NCBI GenBank assembly: GCA_002067555.1
Contig: MVQQ01000215.1
Span: forward strand, 1-12,804
Source of the DNA: Syntrophorhabdus sp. PtaB.Bin184
GTDB lineage: Bacteria; Desulfobacterota; Syntrophorhabdia; Syntrophorhabdales; Syntrophorhabdaceae
Length of the DNA: 12,804 nt
Direction: 5' to 3'
Shown here in pieces: positions 1-7,491 of the stretch. Numbering within the stretch: position 1 is the first letter of the stretch; each line of letters opens with the position of its first letter. Position numbers and translations under genes: made by a program. Under the pieces are notes generated by a model. That model made no database searches and had not been told where the DNA came from. It saw nothing but the letters and a program-made list of their open reading frames with translations.

Positions 1-511
1 TCCCAACGCGGGGAAATCGACCCTCATCTCCCGTCTTACCCAGGCGAGACCGAAGGTCGGCGACTATCCCTTCACGACCCTCACACCCGCCCTGGGGGTC
101 CTTGATGACAATGAGAAGACCTTCGTCATCGCCGACATCCCGGGGATCATCGAGGGGGCGTCGAGCGGTAAGGGACTGGGGCTTGCCTTCCTCAAGCATA
201 TCGAGAGGACGAACGCGCTCCTTGTCGTCCTCGACCTCTCCTCCGGTGACGTGAGGGCAGACTACAGGACCCTTCTCGGGGAGCTGGGAAGCTACAGCGC
301 GACGATGCTTGAGAAGCGAAGACTCGTGGTGCTCAACAAGGCCGACCTCGTGACCCCGGACGTGGCCGCCCGGTGGAGGTCGTACCTTACGAGGAAGGGA
401 GAGAAGGTGGTTGTTGTCAGCGCCCTCACACTCGCAGGAATGGATGATCTCGTCTCGGCGATCTCCGAGGGCGTTGAGGCGTTGAGGCAGAACCTCAACC
501 AGGCGGTCTGA
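1..511 (+). CDS. obg: GTPase Obg, 3' part only (5' end outside window)
   Basis: The reading frame is open from base 2 and stops with TGA at 509-511, giving the last 169 residues. It begins within the P-loop (G1) sequence NAGKST. In order follow the G2/switch region (GDYPFTTLTP), G3 (DIPGIIEGAS), G4 (NKAD) and G5 (VSAL). The YPFTT and DIPGIIEGAS wording is typical of the Obg/CgtA subfamily. Obg proteins bind the large ribosomal subunit, act in its late assembly, and are linked to ppGpp signalling. The N-terminal glycine-rich Obg fold is not in the window. The protein ends soon after the G domain, so the optional OCT domain is absent. The proB start lies 3 nt downstream, consistent with co-transcription. 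The family call is secure. Confidence 0.95.
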   Translation, partial: PNAGKSTLISRLTQARPKVGDYPFTTLTPALGVLDDNEKTFVIADIPGIIEGASSGKGLGLAFLKHIERTNALLVVLDLSSGDVRADYRTLLGELGSYSATMLEKRRLVVLNKADLVTPDVAARWRSYLTRKGEKVVVVSALTLAGMDDLVSAISEGVEALRQNLNQAV

Positions 512-514
512 GCC

Positions 515-1630
515 ATGAAGAAAAGCGGTGCCCGTATGAACCGTCTCGTTATCAAGATAGGGACCTCCGTCCTTCTCGACGAAAAGAAGAGGATCTCCAC
601 CGGCAGGATCGGGGACATCGCCCGGCAGGTGAGAAAGGTCAAGGAGAAGGGCATCGACGTCATCATCGTCTCCTCGGGAGCGATCGGCTGCGGCATGGAG
701 ACCGTCGGCCTTGCCCGGAAACCGAAGGAGATTGCCAAGCGACAGGCCTTGGCGTCGATCGGCCAGGTGCTCCTCATGAAGATGTACCGCGAGAACTTCG
801 AGAAGAAGAATATGAAGGTGAGCCAGATACTGCTTACCCATGAAGACATAAAGAACAGGACACGCTGTCTCAATCTGACAAATACGCTCGACACCCTCCT
901 CAAGATGGACATCGTCCCCGTCATCAACGAGAACGACGCCCTCTCATTCACGGAGATAAAGTTCGGCGACAACGACAACCTGTCCGCTCTCATCGCCCAG
1001 ATCGCCACGGCTGACCTTCTTCTCATACTCTCCGATGTGGAAGGGCTCTTCGACCGCGATCCCAACCGCTATCCCGGCGCGAAGATGATCCCCGTTGTCC
1101 ACAGGATCGACGAGGAGATAGAGGGGACGGCGGCGCAGTCGGCGAGCGAAAAGAGCGTCGGCGGCATGGTGAGCAAGCTCGAGGCCGCGAAGAAGGCCGG
1201 GCTCTACGGGATACCCACGCGCGTCGTCCTCGGGGGCAGCAAGGACGTGATCCTGAGGGTCGTCGAAGGGCGTGAGGTCGGTACCCTCTTTCTCCCCGGT
1301 CGGAAGCTCGCCCGCCGCAAGTGGTGGACCGCCTTCGCCTTCAAGCCGAAGGGCGTCATATTGATCGATGAAGGCGCCGAGCGTGCCGTGGTGGATAACG
1401 GAAAGAGCCTTTTGCCGTCGGGCGTTGTCCGGATCGACGGCCATTTCACGAGCGGCGATTGTGTGGAGATGAAGAATGTTTCGGGAACTGTCGTCGCCCG
1501 GGGCATCGCGAACTACTCCTCCTCCGAGATGGACAGGATAAAGGGCCTGAAAAGTCTTGATATAGAGAAGGAGCTTGGATATAAATACACGGAAGAAGTG
1601 GTTCACAGGGACAACATGGTGGTGATATGA
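515..1630 (+). CDS. proB: Glutamate 5-kinase with C-terminal PUA domain
   Basis: It phosphorylates L-glutamate to gamma-glutamyl phosphate, the first step of proline synthesis in the cytoplasm. At 371 residues it is close to the usual length of two-domain glutamate kinases. The amino-acid-kinase domain shows VIKIGTS near residues 12-18, SSGAIGCG at 53-60, NEND at 138-141 and FGDNDN at 150-155. A second domain from about residue 275 (SGVVRIDGHFTSGDCV, then GIANYSS) is a PUA domain. I chose ATG 515 because AGGCGG at 501-506 sits about 8 nt before it. ATG 536 (MNRLVIKIG) is a plausible alternative that removes seven residues. The stop overlaps the proA start by 4 nt (ATGA), indicating translational coupling. 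In well-studied homologues proline inhibits the enzyme; no regulatory site is visible here. Confidence 0.96.
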   Translation: MKKSGARMNRLVIKIGTSVLLDEKKRISTGRIGDIARQVRKVKEKGIDVIIVSSGAIGCGMETVGLARKPKEIAKRQALASIGQVLLMKMYRENFEKKNMKVSQILLTHEDIKNRTRCLNLTNTLDTLLKMDIVPVINENDALSFTEIKFGDNDNLSALIAQIATADLLLILSDVEGLFDRDPNRYPGAKMIPVVHRIDEEIEGTAAQSASEKSVGGMVSKLEAAKKAGLYGIPTRVVLGGSKDVILRVVEGREVGTLFLPGRKLARRKWWTAFAFKPKGVILIDEGAERAVVDNGKSLLPSGVVRIDGHFTSGDCVEMKNVSGTVVARGIANYSSSEMDRIKGLKSLDIEKELGYKYTEEVVHRDNMVVI

Positions 1631-2871
1631 GACCGGAAATGCTTGCTCAGAAGGCGAAAGGCGCGTCCGACATCCTGGCGCACGCATCCACGGACGAGAA
1701 GAACGGGGTGCTCGAGCGCCTTGCCGATGCGCTCGGGAAGAATCAGGACTACCTGTACGAGGAGAACATGAAGGACGTCCGCGCCGCCGAAAAGGAAGGC
1801 ATGGCGAAGAGCCTCATCGACCGCCTCCGCATCGACGACAAGCTGATAAGGGAGATGCAGGGTAGCCTGAGGGATGTGGCGGCCCTTCCGGATCCCGTCG
1901 GGGAGATCGTCAAGGTCTGGAAAAGGCCCAACAACCTTCTCGTGGGCAGGATGAGGATCCCCATCGGCGTCATCCTCATCATCTACGAGTCCCGCCCCAA
2001 CGTGACCATAGAGGCCTTCTCCCTGTGCCTGAAGAGCGGCAACTGTGTCATCCTCAAGGGAGGGTCGGAGGCATACCATTCCAACAGGGCCCTCTACCGG
2101 CTTATCGTGGAGACGCTGAAAGGGTCGAAGATATCACCCGATGCCGTCCAGTTCGTGGACACCGCGGACCGCGACTACATCTACGCCCTCCTCGAAAGGG
2201 AGGAGGAGATAGACCTCGTCATACCGAGGGGAGGCGAGGCCCTTATCCGCAACATCGTGGAACGTTCCCGCATACCCGTTCTCAAGCACTACAAGGGGGT
2301 ATGCCACATATACGTCGACGACGAGGCCGACCTCAAGACAGCCGTCGAGATCGTCGTCAACAGCAAGGTCCAGAAGCCGGCCACATGCAACGCCCTCGAG
2401 ACGCTCCTCGTCCATGAGAAGGTCGCGAAGGCCTTCCTCCCAAAGGTGCACAGGGAGCTCGCCCGGCAGGGTGTCACGATGCGGGGTTGCCCGGGGACGG
2501 TGGCCGTCCTCAAGGACATCGGCAGGGCGACGAAGGAAGACTGGTCAGCCGAATACCTCGACCTCACCCTGGCGATCAGGGTCGTCGCGGACATGAGCGA
2601 GGCCATCGATCATATCAGAAAGTACGGGTCGAGCCACACCGAGGCGATCGTGACGGCAAACTACAACAGGGCCTGGAAGTTCCTCCGCGAGGTCAACTCC
2701 TCGCTGGTGCTCGTCAATGCCTCGACGCGGCTCAACGACGGTTTCCAGCTTGGTCTCGGCGCGGAGATGGGGATCAGCACCACGAGGCTCCACGCCTTCG
2801 GGCCCATGGGCCTCGAGGAGCTCACGGTGACAAAGTTCATTGCCTTTGGTGATGGGCAATTGCGGACATAG
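1627..2871 (+). CDS. proA: Gamma-glutamyl phosphate reductase
   Basis: It reduces gamma-glutamyl phosphate with NADPH to glutamate-5-semialdehyde, the second step of proline synthesis. The 414-residue length matches the family. Visible signatures are YESRPNVTIEAFSLCLKSGNCVI, with a glycine-rich stretch after it, and KPATCNALETLLVH, whose Cys254 is the expected catalytic thiol of this aldehyde-dehydrogenase-superfamily enzyme. The C-terminal region DGFQLGLGAEMGISTTRLHAFGPMGLEELT is also typical. The start ATG 1627 overlaps the proB stop by 4 nt, so the two enzymes that share an unstable acyl-phosphate intermediate are translationally coupled. nadD begins 10 nt after the stop. No defect is apparent. 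Confidence 0.96.
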   Translation: MRPEMLAQKAKGASDILAHASTDEKNGVLERLADALGKNQDYLYEENMKDVRAAEKEGMAKSLIDRLRIDDKLIREMQGSLRDVAALPDPVGEIVKVWKRPNNLLVGRMRIPIGVILIIYESRPNVTIEAFSLCLKSGNCVILKGGSEAYHSNRALYRLIVETLKGSKISPDAVQFVDTADRDYIYALLEREEEIDLVIPRGGEALIRNIVERSRIPVLKHYKGVCHIYVDDEADLKTAVEIVVNSKVQKPATCNALETLLVHEKVAKAFLPKVHRELARQGVTMRGCPGTVAVLKDIGRATKEDWSAEYLDLTLAIRVVADMSEAIDHIRKYGSSHTEAIVTANYNRAWKFLREVNSSLVLVNASTRLNDGFQLGLGAEMGISTTRLHAFGPMGLEELTVTKFIAFGDGQLRT

Positions 2872-2881
2872 GGACGGTGCA

Positions 2882-3529
2882 ATGGCGACAGGCGTCTTCG
2901 GTGGAACCTTTAACCCCGTGCATATGGGGCATTTGCGCGTCGCCGAGGAGATCAGGGAGGATTTCCACCTGGACAGCGTCTATTTCATCCCCTCCCACGT
3001 CCCTCCCCACAAGGAAGCCGCGGGCGGACTCCCCGGCGAGCGCCTGAGGATGCTGAAGGTTGCCGTCAGGGGCAATGCCTTCTTCAGGGTCTCCGACATG
3101 GAGATACGGAGGGGCGGGGTATCCTACACCATCGACACATTGAAAAGACTGGAACGGCGTTTCGATGACATTTATTTCATCATCGGTGTCGACGCCTTCC
3201 GGGAGATACATACATGGTACCATTACGAAGAGCTTTTCTACCATGCCGGCTTTATCGTCATGACGAGACCCGCCTCGCCGCCGGCCGGTATACCGGAGAT
3301 GCTGCCCGGGGCCGTGCGCGGGAAATTGACGGTTCTCGGAGATGGTGTTTACCGCCACGAATCGGGCAGGAAGATATACCTTCACCCGGTGACGAAGATG
3401 GACATCTCTTCGACGAAGATAAGGGATCTCATCAGGGGCGAACGGTCCATCAGGTACCTCGTGCCGCCCGGTGTGGAGAAAATGATAATTGAAAGGGGGT
3501 TGTACAGGTTCTCAGATGAAACCCGATGA
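2882..3529 (+). CDS. nadD: Nicotinate-nucleotide adenylyltransferase
   Basis: It transfers AMP from ATP to nicotinate mononucleotide to give deamido-NAD, an essential step of NAD synthesis. From ATG 2882 the protein has 215 residues, the usual length. The nucleotidyltransferase motif GGTFNPVHMGH occupies residues 7-17, with the HxGH signature at 14-17. The C-terminal ISSTKIR motif is at 175-181, followed by LVPPGVEKMIIERGLY. The frame is open further upstream to a TTG at 2840, but that would add 14 unrelated residues inside proA. ATG 2882 starts right at the conserved domain and has a weak purine stretch (GGGA) upstream. It lies 10 nt after proA and overlaps rsfS by 14 nt. This nadD-rsfS pairing is conserved in many bacteria. 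Confidence 0.95.
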   Translation: MATGVFGGTFNPVHMGHLRVAEEIREDFHLDSVYFIPSHVPPHKEAAGGLPGERLRMLKVAVRGNAFFRVSDMEIRRGGVSYTIDTLKRLERRFDDIYFIIGVDAFREIHTWYHYEELFYHAGFIVMTRPASPPAGIPEMLPGAVRGKLTVLGDGVYRHESGRKIYLHPVTKMDISSTKIRDLIRGERSIRYLVPPGVEKMIIERGLYRFSDETR

Positions 3530-3890
3530 TATGGTGGAGGTGTGCGGAAAACTGGCGGATGACAAAAAGGCCCTCGATGTTGTCATAATGGACTTAAGCG
3601 GTCTCACGGACATCGCCGATCACTTCGTCATAGCCGGGGGGACCAGCGAACGCCACGTGAGGACCGTCGCGGATGGAATACGGGAAGGGATGAAACAGGA
3701 AGGAGTGAGGCCGATCGCCGTTGAAGGATATGACGAGGGCCGCTGGGTCATCCTCGATTATCAGAGCGTCATCGTCCACATCTTTCTTGAACCGCTCAGG
3801 GAGCTCTACGACCTGGAAAGCCTGTGGATCGAGGCAAAAAGACATAGGGTCAAGAACGAAAATAAGAACACAGAGGTGGGGAATGAATAA
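3516..3890 (+). CDS. rsfS: Ribosomal silencing factor RsfS (Iojap family)
   Basis: RsfS binds ribosomal protein uL14 on the large subunit and blocks joining with the small subunit, saving energy when nutrients are scarce. The 124-residue product carries the family pattern in order: DKKALDVVIMDLSGLTDIADHFVIAGGTSERHV, then IAVEGYDEGRWVILDYQSVIVHIFLEPLRELYDLESLW. ATG 3516 is preferred, giving a 14-nt overlap with nadD. ATG 3531, five codons later, cannot be excluded because neither has a strong Shine-Dalgarno sequence. The frame is also open up to a TTG at 3489, which I do not favour. The end overlaps the next start by 8 nt. A ribosome silencer next to a DksA-type regulator suggests shared use in starvation responses; this is inference. 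Confidence 0.95.
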   Translation: MKPDDMVEVCGKLADDKKALDVVIMDLSGLTDIADHFVIAGGTSERHVRTVADGIREGMKQEGVRPIAVEGYDEGRWVILDYQSVIVHIFLEPLRELYDLESLWIEAKRHRVKNENKNTEVGNE

Positions 3891-4236
3891 GGAAAAAGTT
3901 GAATTCTACCGCAAGAGGCTTCTCAAGATGCGAGAGAACATACTCAACAAGGCGAAGAAGCTCAAGGAGGATTCATATAACCTCGGGACGGACGGGATCC
4001 AGGACATGGCCGACGCGGCAAGCAACACCTACAACGCGGATATCCTGATGAGCATCAGCGACAACGATCTCACCATCCTGAAAGACATCGACAACTCCCT
4101 CGACAAATTGAGCAAGGGGACCTACGGGATCTGCGAGGAATGCGAGGAGAAGATCAGCGAGAAAAGACTTGAAGCAAATCCCGTGGCACGGTATTGTATA
4201 ACCTGTAAGCGACAAATGGAGGAGAAAGGTTTATAA
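3883..4236 (+). CDS. Short TraR/DksA-family zinc-finger transcription regulator
   Basis: DksA-type proteins insert a coiled-coil into the RNA polymerase secondary channel and modify initiation, usually with ppGpp. This 117-residue protein has an N-terminal helical region (EFYRKRLLKMRENILNKAKKLKED), the coil-tip-like sequence DMADAA matching the DxxDxA pattern of E. coli DksA, a second helix (DLTILKDIDNSLDKLSKGTYG), and a complete C4 zinc finger: Cys84, Cys87, Cys105 and Cys108, spaced C-X2-C-X17-C-X2-C. It is shorter than the 151-residue E. coli DksA, mainly at the N-terminus. The start ATG 3883 has GAGG at 3873-3876 with good spacing. The frame is open upstream to 3721, but that part is the wrong frame of rsfS. 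It overlaps rsfS by 8 nt and the next gene begins 3 nt downstream. DksA-like function rather than TraR- or YbiI-like function is an inference from the coil tip. Confidence 0.9.
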   Translation: MNKEKVEFYRKRLLKMRENILNKAKKLKEDSYNLGTDGIQDMADAASNTYNADILMSISDNDLTILKDIDNSLDKLSKGTYGICEECEEKISEKRLEANPVARYCITCKRQMEEKGL

Positions 4237-4239
4237 CGG

Positions 4240-5613
4240 ATGCGGTATAAGATATTCTTTTTCGTTCTGGCGCTTTTTCTTGTTTTCTATTTCTACATCG
4301 CGCATCTGAACCCTGAGAATGTAAAGTTCTACTACGGAGGGGCGCGGCCCGTGGAACTGTCTCTGGCCGAGTTCATCATCGCGTCCTTCTGTCTTGGTGT
4401 CATCATATCAATCATCGTCAGCTTCTTCTATGACGTGAAGACCACGATAACGTCCTGGATGGCGAGGCGCTCCGAGCGCAAGAGCGAGGAGTACCTCGGA
4501 CTGCTGGAAAAGGCGCGGCACTACGATCTCAAGGGTGACCGGGAGAAGGCAATCGAACAGCTTGACAGGCTTTCCCGGAGGAACCCCGGGCAAGAGGAGA
4601 CATACATAGCCCTTGCCGACATCTACGTTTCCATGGAGGACTACGAGAAGGCGAGGGAGACCCTGGATCTCGCGGAGACAGCCTTGGGGAAGACGGAGAA
4701 CGTTCTTTTCAAGAAGGTGAAGGTGAACATGGTCTCCAGGGAATACGACAGGAACGAGGGCGTACTGAAGGAGATCCTGCGGCTGAACGAATCGAGCCTC
4801 AAGGCGGCACGGCTGCTTCGGGACCTCTACATATGGAAAAAGGACTGGGACGGCGCCTATGACATGGAACTGAAGATCAGGCGCCACGTCAAGACCGATG
4901 AAGAGGGGAAGCGGCTCATCGGCATCCGCTACGAGAAGGTGTGCGGCCTCTTTAACGAGCGGTTCTCGGCCAACGCGGAGAAGATCATCGATGAACTCAA
5001 GGAGATCATAGGCGAGGACAAGCGCTTCATACCCGCCTACATCCTCCTCGGGGAGGCGTACAAGAAGACGGGCAAGCTCAACGAGGCAGGCCGGGTCTAC
5101 GGGAGAGGCTACACAAAGACGGGCCACGTGGAATTCCTGCTGAAGATGGAAGACCTCTACATAGACAGGGGCGATCCGGAGGTCATCCTGAAGATCTACC
5201 GCAGGGTCCTCGACATCTCTCCCGAGGACCACCTCATCTCCTTTCTCTACGCGCGGCTCTGCCTGCGCCTCGAGATGATCGACGAGGCCATCGATACCCT
5301 TAACACGCTCATGGCCGAGGGTGAAGATTTCAAGGGTCTTCACCGGGCGATGGCCGAGGCCTACATCCACCGGGGAGAGCTTGAAAACGCCGTCGAAGAG
5401 TTCCGGGATGCCTTTCCGATGGAGCAACAGGCGTACATACCTTTCGTCTGCACCAAGTGCCAGGCCATCAAGGAGGAGTGGAGCGACTTCTGCGAAAGCT
5501 GCTACAGCTGGAATACGATAAATGTGAAGAAGGAGGAATTCCTCCACGCCGATATGAACGAACTGCGCACGCTCTACGACGAGGCAGAATGGACCCGAGG
5601 TGAGCCATCATGA
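4240..5613 (+). CDS. LapA-LapB-like membrane protein: two TM segments, TPR repeats, zinc ribbon
   Basis: The 457-residue protein has three parts. Residues 1-67 look like a LapA (DUF1049) domain: TM1 at about 4-22, a short loop with NPENVKFYY and ELSLAEF, and TM2 at about 42-64, followed by positive residues (ARRSERK). Residues about 80-395 are helical pairs of TPR type (for example GDREKAIEQLDRLSRRNPGQEETYIALADIY). The C-terminus holds a rubredoxin-like ribbon, Cys404-X2-Cys407-X10-Cys418-X2-Cys421. The last two parts in that order are the layout of E. coli LapB (YciM), which regulates LPS synthesis by promoting FtsH-mediated LpxC turnover. Here the single LapB anchor is replaced by the two-helix LapA module, placing the TPRs in the cytoplasm. 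Its role in LPS control is inferred. ATG 4240 follows the previous stop by 3 nt; the stop overlaps apgM by 4 nt. Confidence 0.85.
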   Translation: MRYKIFFFVLALFLVFYFYIAHLNPENVKFYYGGARPVELSLAEFIIASFCLGVIISIIVSFFYDVKTTITSWMARRSERKSEEYLGLLEKARHYDLKGDREKAIEQLDRLSRRNPGQEETYIALADIYVSMEDYEKARETLDLAETALGKTENVLFKKVKVNMVSREYDRNEGVLKEILRLNESSLKAARLLRDLYIWKKDWDGAYDMELKIRRHVKTDEEGKRLIGIRYEKVCGLFNERFSANAEKIIDELKEIIGEDKRFIPAYILLGEAYKKTGKLNEAGRVYGRGYTKTGHVEFLLKMEDLYIDRGDPEVILKIYRRVLDISPEDHLISFLYARLCLRLEMIDEAIDTLNTLMAEGEDFKGLHRAMAEAYIHRGELENAVEEFRDAFPMEQQAYIPFVCTKCQAIKEEWSDFCESCYSWNTINVKKEEFLHADMNELRTLYDEAEWTRGEPS

Positions 5614-6806
5614 TGGACGAGCTTCTCTTATCGAACGATAACAAGATCATTTTTCTCATACTTGACGGTCTCGGAGATATCCCGAACCCGGACTTCGATC
5701 TCAAGACGCCTCTCCAGGCCGCCGCCAAGCCGAACATGGACAGGCTTGCCACGCAAAGGGGCGTGCTCGGCAGGATCATACCCGTCGGCACCGGCATCAC
5801 TCCCGGCAGCGGTCCGGGACACCTCAGCCTCTTCGGATACGATCCCGTGGCCAACGAGATCGGCCGCGGCGTTCTTGAGGTCCTGGGTCTCAACATGGAC
5901 CTGCGTGACGGGGACCTCGCGGCACGGGCCAACTTCTGCACCATAAGGCAGGACGTGGTGACCGACCGCAGGGCGGGCAGGATACCGACTGAGGAGACGG
6001 AAAGGCTCTGCGCCATGATCGCCGCCTCGGTGAAAGAGGTTGAAGGCGCCGAGGTCATCATAAAACCGGGCAAGTCCCATCGGTTCGCCGCCATATTCAG
6101 GGGCAAGGGCCTGAGTGACAAACTCACCGACGCCGACCCCCACAAGGACAACAAGCCTTTTGCCTACACCTCAGCGAAGGCGGCGGAAGCGGAGTTTGCC
6201 GCCCGCGTGGTCAACGGTTTCATCAACAGGGTCAGGGATCTGCTCAAGGCTGAGCCGGTAGCCAACGGGGCGCTGCTCCGCGGTTTCTCCCGGAAGCCGG
6301 ACATAACACCCTTTGCGGAGAAATACCGCATGCGGGCACTCGCCATCGCGACGTATCCCATGTACCGGGGGATTGCGAAGGTTCTCGGCATGGATGTCAG
6401 GGAAGAGCCGGCCAGCTACGAGGATGCTGTGGACATTCTGAAGAAGAACTACGACGATTACCGGTTCTTCTTCTTCCACGTGAAGGAGACGGACCTTGCC
6501 GGCGAGGACGGTAATTTCAAAGAGAAGGTGAAGGCGATCGAGGACGTGGACAGGTTCCTTCCGGGGATATCGGCCCTCGATCCCCAGGCGCTCATCATCA
6601 CGGGCGACCATTCCACACCCTGCCCGCTGAAAGGACACAGCTGGCATCCCGTTCCTCTTCTCATCGTCACGAAAACGGGTGAGACGGACGGCCTTGCCTT
6701 TCACGAGAAGAACTGCATTGTCGGGAGCGCGGGAACCATATACAGCAAGGAACTCATGCCTCTGGCCCTTGCCCACGGAGGGCGGCTCGACAAGTACGGT
6801 GCCTAG
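5610..6806 (+). CDS. apgM: Cofactor-independent phosphoglycerate mutase, archaeal type
   Basis: It interconverts 3- and 2-phosphoglycerate in glycolysis and gluconeogenesis without 2,3-bisphosphoglycerate. The 398 residues fit ApgM (about 400) rather than the longer GpmI (about 510). Alkaline-phosphatase-superfamily motifs are visible: LILDGLGD with metal ligand Asp19, and GSGPGHLSLFGYDP, whose Ser67 aligns with the phosphorylated serine of GpmI (NSEVGH pattern). The C-terminal metal site is TGDHSTP (Asp333, His334) with KGHSWHPVPLLI. The middle contains the typical GRGVLEVLG and ARANFCT sequences. The start ATG 5610 overlaps the upstream stop by 4 nt; a second ATG follows directly. AGGTGA lies shortly upstream. 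An AlkP-superfamily relative such as phosphonopyruvate decarboxylase-like proteins is the main alternative, but the full-length match favours ApgM. Confidence 0.92.
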   Translation: MMDELLLSNDNKIIFLILDGLGDIPNPDFDLKTPLQAAAKPNMDRLATQRGVLGRIIPVGTGITPGSGPGHLSLFGYDPVANEIGRGVLEVLGLNMDLRDGDLAARANFCTIRQDVVTDRRAGRIPTEETERLCAMIAASVKEVEGAEVIIKPGKSHRFAAIFRGKGLSDKLTDADPHKDNKPFAYTSAKAAEAEFAARVVNGFINRVRDLLKAEPVANGALLRGFSRKPDITPFAEKYRMRALAIATYPMYRGIAKVLGMDVREEPASYEDAVDILKKNYDDYRFFFFHVKETDLAGEDGNFKEKVKAIEDVDRFLPGISALDPQALIITGDHSTPCPLKGHSWHPVPLLIVTKTGETDGLAFHEKNCIVGSAGTIYSKELMPLALAHGGRLDKYGA

Positions 6807-7491
6807 CTTTTTCAACTGCGCGTTAGCCCTCTTCTATCCCGAATCCTGTGTTGTCTGCGGCGCGGATGGCAGCGTCCTTTGTTCCCGATGCATCGACGAT
6901 CTGAGGACCGTCAAGGAGACTGAAGTGTGCCCTGTGTGCGGCAGATGGCTGGGAAGGCGCATTCCATGCGCTGCCTGCAGCGCGGCGGAGATGGGTTTCT
7001 CCCGGGGCATCTATGGCTTCTATTACGAGAGGGGCCTGCGTGATGCCGTCCATGCCTTCAAGTTCCGGGGCAGGAAGGACGTCGGCAGGCGGCTTGCCCG
7101 TCTTGCAGGGGAAAAGGTCCGCCCCTTGAGGGGTACATTCGACTGCATCGTGCCCATTCCCGTTTCCGGCAGGCGTCTCCGCGAGAGAGGCTTCAACCAG
7201 TCCTACATCATCTCCGAGGAAATATCGTCCATCACGGGTGTAATCGTGGATCACCGCTCGCTCGTCAAGCGCGGCGGCACCCGGGACCAGTTCACGCTGT
7301 CTCGTCGGGAGCGCAGGAGCAACGTAAGAGGCGCCTTTCACGTGCGTGACAGGTCGTCCGTCGAGGGGAAACGCATCCTTCTCGTCGACGATCTCTTCAC
7401 AACGGGATACACGGCCTCCGAGGCCGCGCGGACCCTCAAGGCGGCGGGTTCGGCGGACGTTACCCTTTTCGCCCTGGCAAGGACACCGTGA
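6799..7491 (+). CDS. comF: ComF-family protein with zinc finger and phosphoribosyltransferase domain
   Basis: The 230-residue protein joins an N-terminal zinc-binding region with four CxxC pairs (Cys17/20, 28/31, 44/47, 57/60) to a type I phosphoribosyltransferase-like domain. Core signatures are FKFRGRKDVGRRLA, then PIPVSGRRLRERGFNQS, and the PRPP loop ILLVDDLFTTGYTASEA. ComF (GntX in E. coli) is needed for DNA uptake steps in naturally competent bacteria; many non-competent bacteria also carry it and its substrate is unknown. The frame is open to ATG 6679, but the first 40 residues of that version are the shifted frame of apgM. GTG 6799 starts just before the conserved FFNCALALFYPESC segment and gives an 8-nt overlap with apgM. 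GGAGG at 6777-6781 lies rather far upstream. No other competence gene is visible nearby. Confidence 0.9.
   Translation: MPSFFNCALALFYPESCVVCGADGSVLCSRCIDDLRTVKETEVCPVCGRWLGRRIPCAACSAAEMGFSRGIYGFYYERGLRDAVHAFKFRGRKDVGRRLARLAGEKVRPLRGTFDCIVPIPVSGRRLRERGFNQSYIISEEISSITGVIVDHRSLVKRGGTRDQFTLSRRERRSNVRGAFHVRDRSSVEGKRILLVDDLFTTGYTASEAARTLKAAGSADVTLFALARTP

Noticed and set aside
3721..3882. An extended N-terminus for the DksA-like protein
   Set aside because: It is a shadow frame of rsfS; ATG 3883 has a good Shine-Dalgarno sequence and begins at the conserved helix.
4408..5547. A 379-residue open frame on the minus strand opposite the LapAB-like gene
   Set aside because: It is a GC-driven shadow of the + strand gene, without recognisable domains, while the + strand product has clear TM, TPR and zinc-ribbon features.
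6679..6798. An extended N-terminus for ComF
   Set aside because: These 40 codons are the shifted frame of the apgM 3' end, are arginine/threonine-rich without family similarity, and precede the conserved ComF start.
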